DNA of 64,000 nucleotides. It comes from Trichaptum fuscoviolaceum. Its lineage: Eukaryota; Basidiomycota; Agaricomycetes; Hymenochaetales; Trichaptaceae. Below, one piece after another: positions 1-11,396 of this stretch (the stretch's first letter is position 1; each line of letters starts with the position of its first letter). The notes below the pieces were generated by a model that was not told where the DNA came from, did not search any database, and was given only the letters and a program-made list of their open reading frames with translations. Both the position numbers and the translations under genes were made by a program. The stretch is taken from assembly GCA_910574455.1 (NCBI GenBank), contig CAJSYZ010000005.1, positions 6,200,001-6,264,000 on the forward strand, in the 5' to 3' direction.

Positions 1-319
1 CGATGTGCAGTGACGATGATGGTCTAAAGTGGATAGTACAAATGGTGCTATGAATATGCTTTTACAAATCGTCTGCTTGCATGAGAAAGACTAGAACGGA
101 GTGTAGGCTCTTCGGAGGCACCGCGTCTATCTGCGTCAGATGAGCATGACACTGGCACACACACGGCTTGGGCGCTTGCAATAAGACCTGGGAGCGAGAC
201 CAGAGGGAAGTTTTCAATACATATAGTAACGAAAAGAGGTGAGATACGAGAGAAAGGTTAGGAACTAGTTAGCTAACTACTAGTGGTCGAGAATAGTACC
301 TTGATACAAATAGATGTAA
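1..319. other. Intergenic, nothing recognised
   Basis: No convincing open frame or RNA gene. It lies beyond the MITE that replaces the immediate 3' flank of the syntaxin gene. A short CACTGGCA-containing motif near 151-170 recurs in other intergenic stretches of the window. Confidence 0.5.
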
Positions 320-322
320 TTA

Positions 323-847
323 GAGCCCGTTCGGTTGCATGACCGCGCGTGGAAATCCCCGCCAAAATTTGAGATCATGATCACGCGTGTCAAAATTTGG
401 AAACGCGCGGAAACGGGTGCGTTCGGTTGCACATTTTCTCGCGAAAATTTCCAAACGAGATTGCGAAAATCATGATAAAAAGAGAAACAGCTCAGACCTG
501 TATCTCAAAGTGAGAAATCTGACCGCGGTCACATTGACACATTTGACTTAAAATGGCCTTCCACAACATTTTTCTGGTACCGTAAAAAATTATTCTAAGC
601 ATTTCCATTGACATGAAGACTTCAAAAACAATCAAATTATGCAGCAAAATGCATGTATATTAGAGAAAATGGATGGTGTTGCATCCACCTCATCTCTTGT
701 TGGAAGTGAAAATTTCATGCCATGTTCGGCCACACAAGACATCCACCGTGGGAATAAAGTCCCGGAAACTCTGCCGCAATCTGTGCATGCACAGATTGCG
801 GCAACCCGCGGAAATTTCCCCGCGCGAAAATGCAGCCGAACGGGCTC
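323..847. mobile_element. PIF/Harbinger-like MITE (525 bp)
   Basis: A non-coding element bounded by imperfect terminal inverted repeats of about 40 bp. Both ends begin GAGCCCGTTCGG when read inward (left 323-363, right 807-847). It is flanked by a 3-bp duplication TTA at 320-322 and 848-850. A TTA/TAA target duplication with GAGCCCGTT-type ends is characteristic of PIF/Harbinger elements and their Tourist-like MITEs. There is no transposase frame, so it would need an enzyme supplied in trans. A TIR-like segment is repeated internally near 417-457. The right-hand TTA is also the reverse complement of the TAA stop codon of the neighbouring syntaxin gene. Seen: the TIRs and the duplication. Family assignment is from general knowledge. 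Confidence 0.85.
772..803. repeat. 32-bp perfect palindrome inside the MITE
   Basis: The sequence TGCCGCAATCTGTGCA is followed at once by its exact reverse complement with no loop. It sits just inside the right TIR and could extrude a cruciform or give a stable RNA hairpin. Confidence 0.9.
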
Positions 848-2188
848 TTAGTTGTTGTGAACATTGTTACCGACCACAACGCCAACAACAATGCCAACAA
901 TCGCCAAAATGATCAATGTGATGAAGAAACATATCCATCGCAGCTTGCGCGCATTGATAGAGCTGAGGAGTGCCTTACGCGTGTAGCCCTCACTACGGCA
1001 TGCTGATGTCAGTGGTGATGCTGCAGGCCACTGATAGTAGCGTACAGAGACACTCACCCAGCTTCCACGTCCTTTTCTACTTTCGATGCCGTGTTCTCAA
1101 TGTTCTTAACCTGCTCATCTTGCTGTTCGACAAGGATGCTCATCTACGACAGTTTGATGTCCCTCTCGTCAGATCGAAAATTTGATAGAATGGTCAAGCT
1201 GTACACACGTCATTAAACAGTTGGGCAAGCTCCGCTATTGTCTTGTTGATGCGCAAAATCTCTTCGTGACGTTGCTGTACTTCCCGATACGCGCCCTGAG
1301 ACTCGGCGAAACGGTTGCCCATCAAAGCCTGCGCGAAGACTTGTCCGTTTGCATTGTCATTCACAACCCGATCTATTTCATCTTGTGTGGCGTTCGGATT
1401 TACTGGGGAAAAAACGTCGTGTGGACCAAATGAGTGAGTGCTGAATGGACGTACCAATCTTGAACTGCCGTGCCATTCTATCCTTGTACTTGTCGCGATA
1501 AAGCTTCTCATGCCCTTGGAATTTCTGAATGGCCTCGATGAACTTGGCCTGCACAAGCTCAATTTGAGGTTTCCGAAGGGTTTGAGACCGCGCATCAACC
1601 GATTGACGACGCAGAGCCTCAATGCGACGCATGATGCTGGCACTCATCGTGCGTGTTTCCTCGACAAGATTCTCGAGATCTTCATTGCCTCTACTGTTGT
1701 TCGGACCCACTTCTTGAAGCAGATGGGTGTGTAGCCGCGAGATTTGGTCAACAATATCGTTGTAGCTTCGAATGTCGCTTTGCACTGATGCAATCTACAC
1801 TCGTCCAACAGAAAAGAAACTTTGTGAGCATATTCAGCAACAAATAACGATTCGGAGTGGGACGCACTTCGTTGTAGAACGCTGTCATGTCGTCCACAGG
1901 TGCAGAATCATAGTTCGTGCGGTTTCCGATTTGCGAAAGACCATAGCTGTTGTGTTGGTCGCTCGTATGGTCGTTGTCGGTTTGTCGAGTCTGACGTGGC
2001 GTGGGTACACTGCTACTGGGGAAAGATGAACGTATAACCAACCCCATTCGTCCAGCATGCTGTCATACCAGACATACCTACCGAACAAATCACCACCCTG
2101 CTGGGCCTGTACAACAGGTGGTCAAACCAAATTAACAAGGCCTTTTGTATTAGCGCACCCTCAATGCTGCGAGTCTGTCACGAGCCAT
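848..2188 (-). CDS. SSO1: Plasma-membrane syntaxin (t-SNARE, Sso1-like)
   Basis: A Qa-SNARE that drives fusion of secretory vesicles with the plasma membrane, working with the exocyst (Sec5 is at 21.2 kb). The exons are 2159-2188, 2078-2106, 1868-2015, 1455-1794, 1209-1402, 1058-1143 and 848-992. The phases sum to 323 codons. The start reads MARDRLAALRAQ. A Habc-type N-terminal helical region (about residues 70-190) is followed by the SNARE motif. This includes the central LFNDMSILVEQQDEQVKNIE segment, whose zero-layer glutamine is in that stretch. The protein ends in a C-terminal anchor, ICFFITLIILAIVGIVVG, with about six lumenal residues after it. The TAA stop is the target-site duplication of the adjacent MITE, so the 3' untranslated region must run into the element. 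The assignment is firm. The SSO1 symbol rather than another Qa-SNARE rests on overall layout and the spliced core motif. Confidence 0.9.
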
Positions 2189-5100
2189 AGTTTCCAACAG
2201 CTACTTTGAAGCCTCCGGGCGCTTTTTGACCATCGACGACGACGACGAGAACACGAACGGCTTCGAGCCTCAAGACAGCGGCGACAGGATGATGACCTCA
2301 ACTTTCGAGACACACCGGAGGTGTGTCATTTTCCCGCGGGGCAGTGATATTGAAATTCAAGTCTGACGTTGCCGAACCCGAGTCTTCGACTGGCTGGGAT
2401 CCTTGTTTTGACTTGATTTGCCTTCTTAAAGCGGCTTCTTCTCTATAGTGGTCAGTCTTGTCAATATAGCATCAAATTCAAGCGAGGCCAGGCGAAGGAG
2501 TTCAGCAGGGCATATGTCGCACACACCGGTGGAGTTGTCCAATGAATTCATACTAGTGGATTATGATAAGGGCTGTGCAAAGTAAGTTTCTTTGTTTAAA
2601 AGTCAATCAAATATAGTCATCCCATCGTGACACTGACAATCTGTACCGCCATCTTATAGTAGAAACAATCACCCGGCTGAGAATGCCCTCCCCACGATAC
2701 TTGCACCTCGTCAGGCCCAATTCATTCCTGAAAGTAGTTGCTTCTTGCCAAACGATCGAGGAAAGAGAGATAACGGCCGGACGCATATATCCGTTGAAGG
2801 TCTCACTGGCACGGAAATTGGAAATTAATAAGAGACTATATTGATAGGCTTTCCGAGTCAACAGATCGAAGGCACCTTTCAAAAGCAAGATATTGACGAT
2901 CTTCCGAGTCGCCCCTACCTACTAGTAACACGTCATAAGCAATCGTAAGCACACCCTTACCTATTCCAGGCATCTGAGTCTTGACTATTACGAAGTTATT
3001 GCTTACACCTAGCTATCCCAAGTCAACATATTCTTGGGACTTATGTACAGCGGATATCGAAGCTTGCGATTTTCTGTCTTAATCGATGTCACGTTGCGGG
3101 GCGTAGCGGCTACGAGCTTGGCATTTCGATGAGTGATATGAGCGATGAACAGGTTTAGGCTCAACTGCTTGGAGAGCGGCCGCATCCTCTCGTAATAACG
3201 CAATCATTAGTGAACATCTTGTGAGTAGACAGGCAGTCCTTTGTGAGGTCCGGTAATATGAAATGCTTTGAACCAGGCAGGTAGCCACGGACCTGTCAAT
3301 TCAACGGAAACTGGATAGGCATTGTGTAACGAACTTTCAGCACATTGTCATATATAATATACCGAAGTACACACTGAAGCTTTCTTTTATAAAGTTGGAT
3401 ACGAAAATAGCAAGATTAGGTTGATCATCAAGTCCGTGATTTAGTAGTCAGGGCATCAGCTAGACAAGGTTCTTGATGTGAAGATTTCCATTCTACATCA
3501 ACTCCATCTGTGCATTATTATTTCCCTCGCGGGTGGCACGTTTCAGCCTTACACGGTTTGGGAGAAGGGGGACAGTGACGGGAGAAGATGTATCCAGGAG
3601 CCACAAAGGAGAGGTGTGGAACAGCCCAACGATTACTATAAGAGTAGCATTAACATCGAGAACAGGGAGAATTGTAACCGACCCGTCTCATGTCAAAAGC
3701 AAACACCATATGTATAGGTCAGTCATCCTGGGCTAGTGGGAATAAAAGCGGAAGCAAACTGATCAATGCGAGCGATCGGACATAGTCCATGAAAATAACA
3801 AGCTAACAATAAGCCATAGACCAAGCGAAACACGTATCTTCGAAGTTGGGCCTCGCAAGGCAAGCACTCCATCACTACTATTTTCAAAGTGATCCTGGCG
3901 ACATCTTTCATGTTCGCTGAGTTGCACGAGTAAGAGGGCATTGCACAGTTCACCTAGATATTGGGATGTGAGAGTAGGAATTGAGAGGAAAGAATGTAAA
4001 CCATATCCACACATGACTCAGATCATGTATTGAATGTGAGGGAGAGCGAATGCGTCTACGGATCATCATGGATCCTCTTCGTGTTTTCAGGTATGCTTCG
4101 CGATCGGCAGTCTGTGTAGTAATGATCGATGCAATAGTCGTACGGCGTGTGTATTGCTAGTACACGATTACGATCATCCCATTACTTGGGTTCAATACAG
4201 ACATGTTGTGAGCAGAACAGGTGTGATCTGGACAGCAAGGAAGGAAGAAAAATCCCTCACTTTATTAAGAATCGCAAGCCGATATGGCTTGTCATCATGA
4301 TTGTGCAATAACCAGTTGCCATGCAATTGCACTGCATCTTGTCCAAGATCTCGTACCTTACTTCATTGTTGTTGAGGATACCCGTTTCATTATGGATGTA
4401 AGTGAGGAATCGAGGATGATCGTAAGACCTACAACAGGCACAGGAAGTTGGAGAGAACACACTTCTGAAGATTAAAGTTCAAAGATTAACTGTATCCGGA
4501 CGATCGAGAAGAATGATCGGATAAAGGATGGTCGGGCAGATGCAGTGGGAGAAGAGGGAAAATGTATAGGCCGTAGTTAAGCGAAGTAACACTTTATATT
4601 TCCCACAGTTACGATTGAGTTGGACTTGTTATAGTTTTGAACTCTCTGTTCTTCTCCTCTATTTGCAATTCGACCCCACTGGCCGACAACGTCCCTTCCG
4701 TCGCTGGCACTCACCATCGCGCGTGTTCGTCGTGAAGCACAGTGACGAACGTGGTGTTTGAGCGCACCGCAACGGCCTCGAGGACGTATTCGTCGTTGAC
4801 GTTTGCCTGTAACCGCCTTAGGACGATCAGCTAGGCACGGCTCAGCACCTGATGACCTCAACTATTCTGTCTAGCGTGTCCACTCTTTTCCCGACATCGT
4901 GCTAGCTGACCAGTATTCGATTTGAAATAGTACAGGCTTGCTTTCCGACCACCACCACCACCGCTCCTTGCTCTTCGACGTGACCTTTGGCAGCTGGTGC
5001 AGGACATCGCCTGTGCTGCCACTCTGTCCTTACTCTGACCACGATTCACGCAAGATTGACATTCGTTATCCAAGCCCTTTGGCCTTAGCTCTGGAAGCAG

Positions 5101-5797
5101 CGCTAATACGACATCAAACTCGTGTTCAAGATCTATTCCTTAATTCCTTTCCAGCAAGAACAAGGCCCGCTCTCCACACAAATCATTCTTTTCCCCCTAT
5201 CACCTATCACCTCCACGCGCACTGACATCGCTTCAAAGCTAATATATCCGGTTCGAGGAGACGATTCTCTAATTCGTGCTAAACGTCAATTCATGTTAGC
5301 GCAAGGGGCCGATGCTCATACCCGCGAAGCGCTTATACTTTTTCCTTGATCTCCTTTGCCAACGATCCCGCCCTCTGCCTCCGACCTTCGCCACCCTCGC
5401 GCACATCTCCTACCAAGCAAGTGTCAGTGGCAGCTCCTCGAAACCCGACATTCTCTTCTTCCAGCCCCTCCTTAAAATCCAGGCCGCAACCAAGTGTTCA
5501 TGACCCCTACCCCACATCGCATCAGAGTGCCTGTATCTTCCTCTGTTTCGGATTCAAGGTCACCTACCAAGGCCGTCCACACAAAGCTCTTTTCCGGGAA
5601 TCCGACTTTGCTTTGTGATCCCGCCGGAAAGCTCATACACGCAAGCCAAAAGCGGGAAACTGTATTATCCTCGTGAGTATTTCCCTATATACTTCATCAT
5701 TTTTTTCTGCGGGTCGGTTGGGATGGTATGAGGCCGCGTGGCCAAGAAACTCTCTTGAAATCTATGACGTCGGAAGGTGTGAAAGCTCTCCGTAACC
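2189..5797. other. Long gene-poor interval
   Basis: About 3.6 kb without a gene I can defend. The proximal part is the syntaxin promoter. Open frames of 60-100 codons occur on both strands (for example 2607-2888 minus and 3478-3717 plus), but none has a recognisable domain or convincing splice context. From about 5100 the plus strand becomes C/T-rich. Two overlapping frames at 5346-5676 are open up to a GTGAGTATT donor-like site at about 5672. This could be an untranslated leader, or a missed 5' exon of the next gene. Confidence 0.45.
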
Positions 5798-8700
5798 ATG
5801 GCCTGCAATAGCTCGGCCTTCCGCCTTGCTTCACACGTGCTTCTTATAACCATCTTCCTATCATATGCTCTTTCTCTTCTTACCGTCATCTACTCTGCGT
5901 TCCGAATTATGGTCCAAAAATACTGACGATTACTCTGCCCACCATTGCTCTGCGTCGAACACAGACATGCAATTGTCTCACCTCCTTCCTATCTACCACT
6001 ATCTTCATCCCCTGGAATTGGACATTCTTCCACAATCTCAGGTTTCGATTCTACATCTCTCAGTTGTCATCCTGTATCTCCAAAGACAACTAGCATCACT
6101 ACACGCGCAGCTATTGCGCCTAATCTTACGACTTTGGAAACGACTACAATCGCCTCATCGATAGGGGCGAACTCTAATTTACACTTCCCTTCCGCTTCGT
6201 ACGGGAGTTCTGCATCTCGTCCAGTACGAGGCTTCAGCAATTCGTTGAGACAGGACAGTACTTCGTTGACACTTATCGCGACGGACGTTGGAGCAAGCCC
6301 GAGCACATCAGTATCGGAATTTACATGGACGGAGATATCTCTACCGACTGCTTTGCGAAGCTCATTAAACATTCCCTGTCAAAGAGTGAGGAGGGCCAGC
6401 TTTAGTTCGAGCGCCAGCTCGTCTGCTACTGTGCCTCTGACATCGACTTCGAGCTCAAGCGCGGGCCCAACTCGGGATCCCAGTGTACCCTCAAGCTCCG
6501 ATGGCATTACAGCGGGCATCAACCTTGCATCGACCGCCACCCCCATCTCCACCGTTTTGCTCCAAACCATTCCTACCACTTCCTCCGGGTCGGATGGGAA
6601 TCGCACGGATACTACGAGTGGTATGGGTGCATCGCCAGTGTCTAGCGCCTCTAACAATCCGCGTATTATGACAAGCAAGACCACGGCCGACGCATGGGAA
6701 ACAACTGTTACTGTGACTCTGATGAGCAGTTCATCTGCATCTCAGATAACTTCGTCGGCGGACTCGAGGGATTTGGCACTTCCAAGCCAGTCGACGACGC
6801 CGCCTTCATCGAGTTCTCGAACGTCTCTCAGCGGTGTGCATCCCAAGAACGCAGAGTCCTCGGAGCTTCTCGTTTTTTCATTTAGTTATGGGGCAACGCC
6901 AGTTCCATCGACTTTGAGTAGGAAGACGAGCGCTGTTTCTTCAGCACCCGAACTATTGACTACTACGCCATCAATATTAACTTCTCTGTCGTTGTCGCCC
7001 ACTGATGGTAAGTTCTGTTCGGTTTGGAGTTGAGCGCCAATGTCTATGCCGCAGTTTATTTATTGAATACGTATTTCCGATCGAAAACTCACGAGATTCT
7101 TTCCGTTTGCCCCTTGAATAGCTTTACCCGCATCATCGACGATGTTGAGTACGCGTTCGCGGCCCTCAACGACTCTCCCACCTTTCGCCTCAAGCTCGTC
7201 ATGGTCGCCATCGTCGTTTTTACCACCGTCCACAACCCCAACGTCTACCGGGCAAAGGTTAAGCTCGAGCTCGCATTCAAGACGGTCGTCGGCCGATTCG
7301 TCATCATGGATAGGATCAAGCTCATCTACGTTGACGAGGTCGTCGTCCGAATCAGGTTTAAGTGGATCATCGGCTTCAACGATTTCATCTTTAAGCTGGA
7401 CTGGCGAGTTACAAACTTCCTCGGTGGCGAGCAGTGGGGCTTCCCTTTCCGCGTCGAACACTTCGGGAGTCAAGGCTGGTTCCAGTGCCTCGCTGACGGG
7501 GTCGGGATTTGGATCTTTAACGAGTGAAGGATCTACTTCTCCTTCAACTTTGGGTGTCTCCCCCTCTCCGAGTAGTGGGCCGTCTGTGACGATGACGAGT
7601 TTGTCGGGAGAGCCCTCGTCTATGTCTTCCTTCCCGATGCCAAGCAGTTCATCAGAGGCGACAAGCTCTGTGACAAGTTCGAGTGCGCAATTGTCATCGG
7701 CGTTGTCGTCGAATTCAGGCCTGCCTTCCACTGTTTCAGCGACCTCGATGACGATTTCCTCTTCCCCGTTTCTGCCTGTTCAAACATCGGAGTCTGCTGT
7801 CCCCTCCACATCTGCCAGTACGTCTTCAGCCTTCACTCCTACTCGTTCGCGGCGCCAATCTACTTCCTCAGACTCGTTTTTGCCAACCGTATTTCCGCCA
7901 GAGACGTCCTCAGGATCTCCGGCTTCCATTTCCATCTCGATCTCGATGTCGTTACCAACGTCATCGCTATCAGAAACTGGAATTTCATTGACTTCTGGGA
8001 CGATTTCCACATCTAGCACTACTGATACTACGGAAGCAACCTTGAATACCTCTTCCTCTACTTCGACCGAGTCATCTACTTCTACTTCTACTTCTACTTC
8101 TACCACGTCCACGTCCACGTCCACGTCCACGACCTCATCCATCACTGACACCAATACTTCGACAAGTACGTCCGATACAAGTGCTACATCAATAAGTTCC
8201 AGCACCTCAACGAGCGCAAGTACTTCTCTCACGACCTCGACCTCGACTTCTTCAACGATATCATCTACTTCGACGACACCCAGCACGTCGACCTCATCGA
8301 CATTCACGGGCCTCCCCCCGCATACATCGAGTTCAGGTATGATGGAGACTGTTAGCGCAACAATCACCGACATCTCCACGAATACAATTACCAGAACGCA
8401 ACCACGTTCGACAACAACTGCTTTTGAGACTGTGACTACGGTTCAAGTCACGACACAGATGGGCCATCCGACGACGGTGACATCCGTCGTGATCGTACCC
8501 AGTGGGAGCTTGAACCCTGATGGTGGAGGCAATGAACGCTCGTGCGTATTTACATGACTATTTCCGTTTGATTGTTCGTATTATATTCATGGGTCAATAT
8601 GCCATAGGACATTGCCAAAGGGCACAATAGCGGCGATAAGCTTGATTTCGATCTTCGCAGTGGCAACAACCTTCCTCTGGTTAACGTTTGCTATGAGAAG

Positions 8701-10717
8701 GCGTCATCGTCGACAGCAACAGCGCGATCTTGCAGCTATCGGAGGTCGGAGAAGTTTCGATTATGGCGCGGCAGGCTTGACAGGTTTAGCAGCCAGTCGA
8801 TCTGGTAGAAATGTGAGGAGAGGTAGCTCGGGAGAACCAATTCGGACAGCTCCATTGGAGGACGAGGATGCATATCTGGAGCGTAATATGAATTCCGGGT
8901 CTGGTGAAATGCAGGAAGTAGGCGGAGGAGCAGGAGTTGGTAGGAGGTCAAGTCATGGCAGTGAAATACTAGTACCTGGAACAACGCGATTACGAGGTGG
9001 CAACTCCCCCGGGGATCAGGGCGAACCATTGAATTATGGAAGATATCCAAGTCCGACAGGTGCTTCTCGTGACCAAGTCGCTGACTCGCGGAATCATAAC
9101 CTTCCGTCTAGCGAAACTAACCTAGGTCTTCCTGAGGGAGCAGCCATTGCTAATGCAGCATTTGCCGCTCAGCGGCGTCGCTCGTCAATACCCAGCATCT
9201 ACTCTTCAGGTGTTTCCAGTCCTGTCGTGGTCCACTCACTTTACCCCAAAGCAGAGGGCCGTCGGGCGTCATTCAGTTTCACGCCTTACAATCAAATAAT
9301 TGGGCACCCAGAAGAGCGTACGTCTGCGGTGACCTTTGCAGAACCAGGTGTACGCCCTAGTACTGGCGGTTCCGGCGGTTCCTCAAGGCCTGGTTCAAGA
9401 GACTCGCATTCTGGTGCGGTAGGATTTGGTGAGGGAGAGATGACGGGGACAGTTCTACCGGAGAGTAAGCGTTCGTCGTATGTCCAACAGCGGTCTCGTG
9501 GGTCCTCGAGTTCAAATGTCCGAGGTCAAACACCCTTCCAACCACCTCCACCACCGAGCGCTTGGACTGCGAGTGAGAAGGGTAAGGAAAGGGCGAATCC
9601 TATTGAGGTCGAGCCGGCCGCCGTGATGACTGGAACATTACTCGGAAGTGATGTTCATGATCGTGCTCGATCTCGTTCATCTGTCGATATGTCATCCAGC
9701 GGGCACGGCCATGGAGGAAATCATGTATTCACATCTTCGCAAGGACACGGAAGTGCAACTGGGTCAGGATCGGGATCGAACGAAAGGCTGAGCCAGAGTC
9801 AGAGTCATGAGCTTAGTTCCGGTAGTGGGAGTGTTGGGCACAGCGGAGAAAGTTCCCGTATCCGAGATAGAGCTTGGCGCAGAAGTAAGGACGTTAGTGA
9901 CGAGCAAGAAGGTAGTGGGATCTTTTCCCGTGCCTCCCTTTCTGGTTTGCGTTCGCGCATTAGGCGTTCTTTAGACTCATCGCCCCGGAAACCGAACACC
10001 ACTGTTCCTCGCCCACCTCCTCAACCTGTAAGCTCTCTCCGACCTCTCCATCCACCTAAAAGGGCGAGCACATCGATTTCTATTCCAACTACTCCTGCCA
10101 GTAGCTCAGCTGCCGGGGCTCACTCCAGGTCTCACCCGAACCTCGGACAGCTTCAACACCTTCGTGCGAGCGGAGTGAGTCCTTCCGGTCCGGTATACGG
10201 GCTGGTCGCCCCTGGTCCGGGGGAACCACCGCTTATCCTTCTTCCCCCACGACCAACTTCTTTACTGCGTAGTCAACTGCCTGGTCAAATACCGAATTTC
10301 CCACAGCCCCCTGCGCCGTCTGCACTATCTCGAGCTCAAGGGCCTGGGACTGGCCTTTCGATAATTGAGGCCACGCCTGCGGATTCCCCTGCACATGCAT
10401 CTGATGGATACGCTGCGACAGCTGACGGTTTGCTGGATCCAGGTTTAGCAACGCGGTTGAGAGAACTTAGGGGTGGACAAGCGAGCCTGAGTACGCTAGG
10501 GTTGAGAGATAATGAAGACTACTCAAGACCTATCGGCGGGGTACGTAACTTCCCACTTAATCTCTTTTCTGTGGCAACATGAGCTAAAGTGTGTTTGTTA
10601 CAGTTGGTAAAGAATCGACAGGACAGCTCAACAACCATTAGCTCTCATTACTCTCAGTACAATGAGCTCGCTGCTCATCCTCAACCCAATGATGGTCATG
10701 TGGTCACTGATTCATAA
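5798..10717 (+). CDS. Giant Ser/Thr-rich single-pass membrane protein (mucin/cell-wall-sensor-like)
   Basis: Proposed exons are 5798-5898, 5965-7007, 7122-8541, 8608-10540 and 10604-10717. They sum to 1,536 residues in one frame. Residues 1-33 form a signal-peptide-like hydrophobic start (VLLITIFLSYALSLL). Roughly residues 35-855 are almost pure Ser/Thr/Pro, expected to be heavily O-mannosylated, with hexanucleotide-coded TST repeats near residues 700-720. One membrane helix (AAISLISIFAVATTFLWLTF) at about 858-880 is followed by an RRRHRRQQQR stop-transfer and a 650-aa Ser/Gly/Arg-rich cytoplasmic tail. This is the architecture of fungal wall-stress sensors of the Wsc/Mid2 type, but I see no WSC cysteine domain. 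Exon 1 is the weakest part: its donor is GTTCCG, chosen because it keeps the frame and gives a signal peptide. Codons in the ectodomain create long false antisense frames. Confidence 0.75.
8075..8131 (+). repeat. Coding microsatellites TCTACT and ACGTCC
   Basis: Five tandem TCTACT units run directly into four tandem ACGTCC units. Both encode alternating Ser/Thr in the ectodomain of the mucin-like gene. The unit length is a multiple of three, so slippage would lengthen or shorten the stalk without a frameshift. Confidence 0.9.
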
Positions 10718-11396
10718 TGCTCCCTTCGTAAAGTTTATACACGACGGTTGGGTTTGACTCTTTGGACTATTTTCTTTAGCCATGCTATCTAATGATGACA
10801 TTTGTTTGATTTGCTTTCGATCCGCATAGTTGTTTATACCATTTGCATCTGACCCAATACCAGTAGATAATAGTGATTAGTCTGTAGAATTATATATACA
10901 CTGCACTTGTGATGCACTGCAAGAGTTAAATCTCTGAATGAATGGTGTGGAGGATGTCTGTATTGAAGAGCACCCATTTATACATTCTGACTCAAGTCAT
11001 TACTAATGTATAAATAGAAGCGCTTGACTCATAAATGAGAAAGCCCTGAACCCGTTTGCCTTCCTCGACGTTCGTATCCTCGTGTCCTCCTACCATGTGC
11101 TATCCATAACACCCCATTTCAAGCCATGAAGACGTACATTATGAAAAATTGTTCATCATTAAAGGAGAACTCGAACTTCATTCAACGGGCTATAAAAGCT
11201 TCATCAGCTGGTCAATAGATCAACTGACGTCGTTCAAGATTCCACAAATATGCAGGAAACTATACAAAGAGTGCAGGGGACATACGGTACAATGAGTAGT
11301 GCTACATACATATAATGTCCACAGATAAGTGAGACACAGAACAGACCTCCCGACATACAAAATAGAATATAATCTCAATCTTACAGACCATCCGAA
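10718..11396. other. Convergent 3' intergenic region
   Basis: Lies between the 3' ends of two convergent genes and is A/T-rich. No open frame of interest. Expected to hold both polyadenylation regions. Confidence 0.6.

Noticed and set aside
8075..8131. CRISPR-like or satellite array
   Set aside because: Simple 6-nt tandem repeats within a coding region, with no spacers.
7060..8379. Long minus-strand frames (223 and 199 codons) opposite the mucin-like gene
   Set aside because: They are mirror images of biased Ser/Thr codons, giving implausibly acidic Val/Asp/Glu proteins. The plus strand has a signal peptide, membrane helix and coherent splicing.
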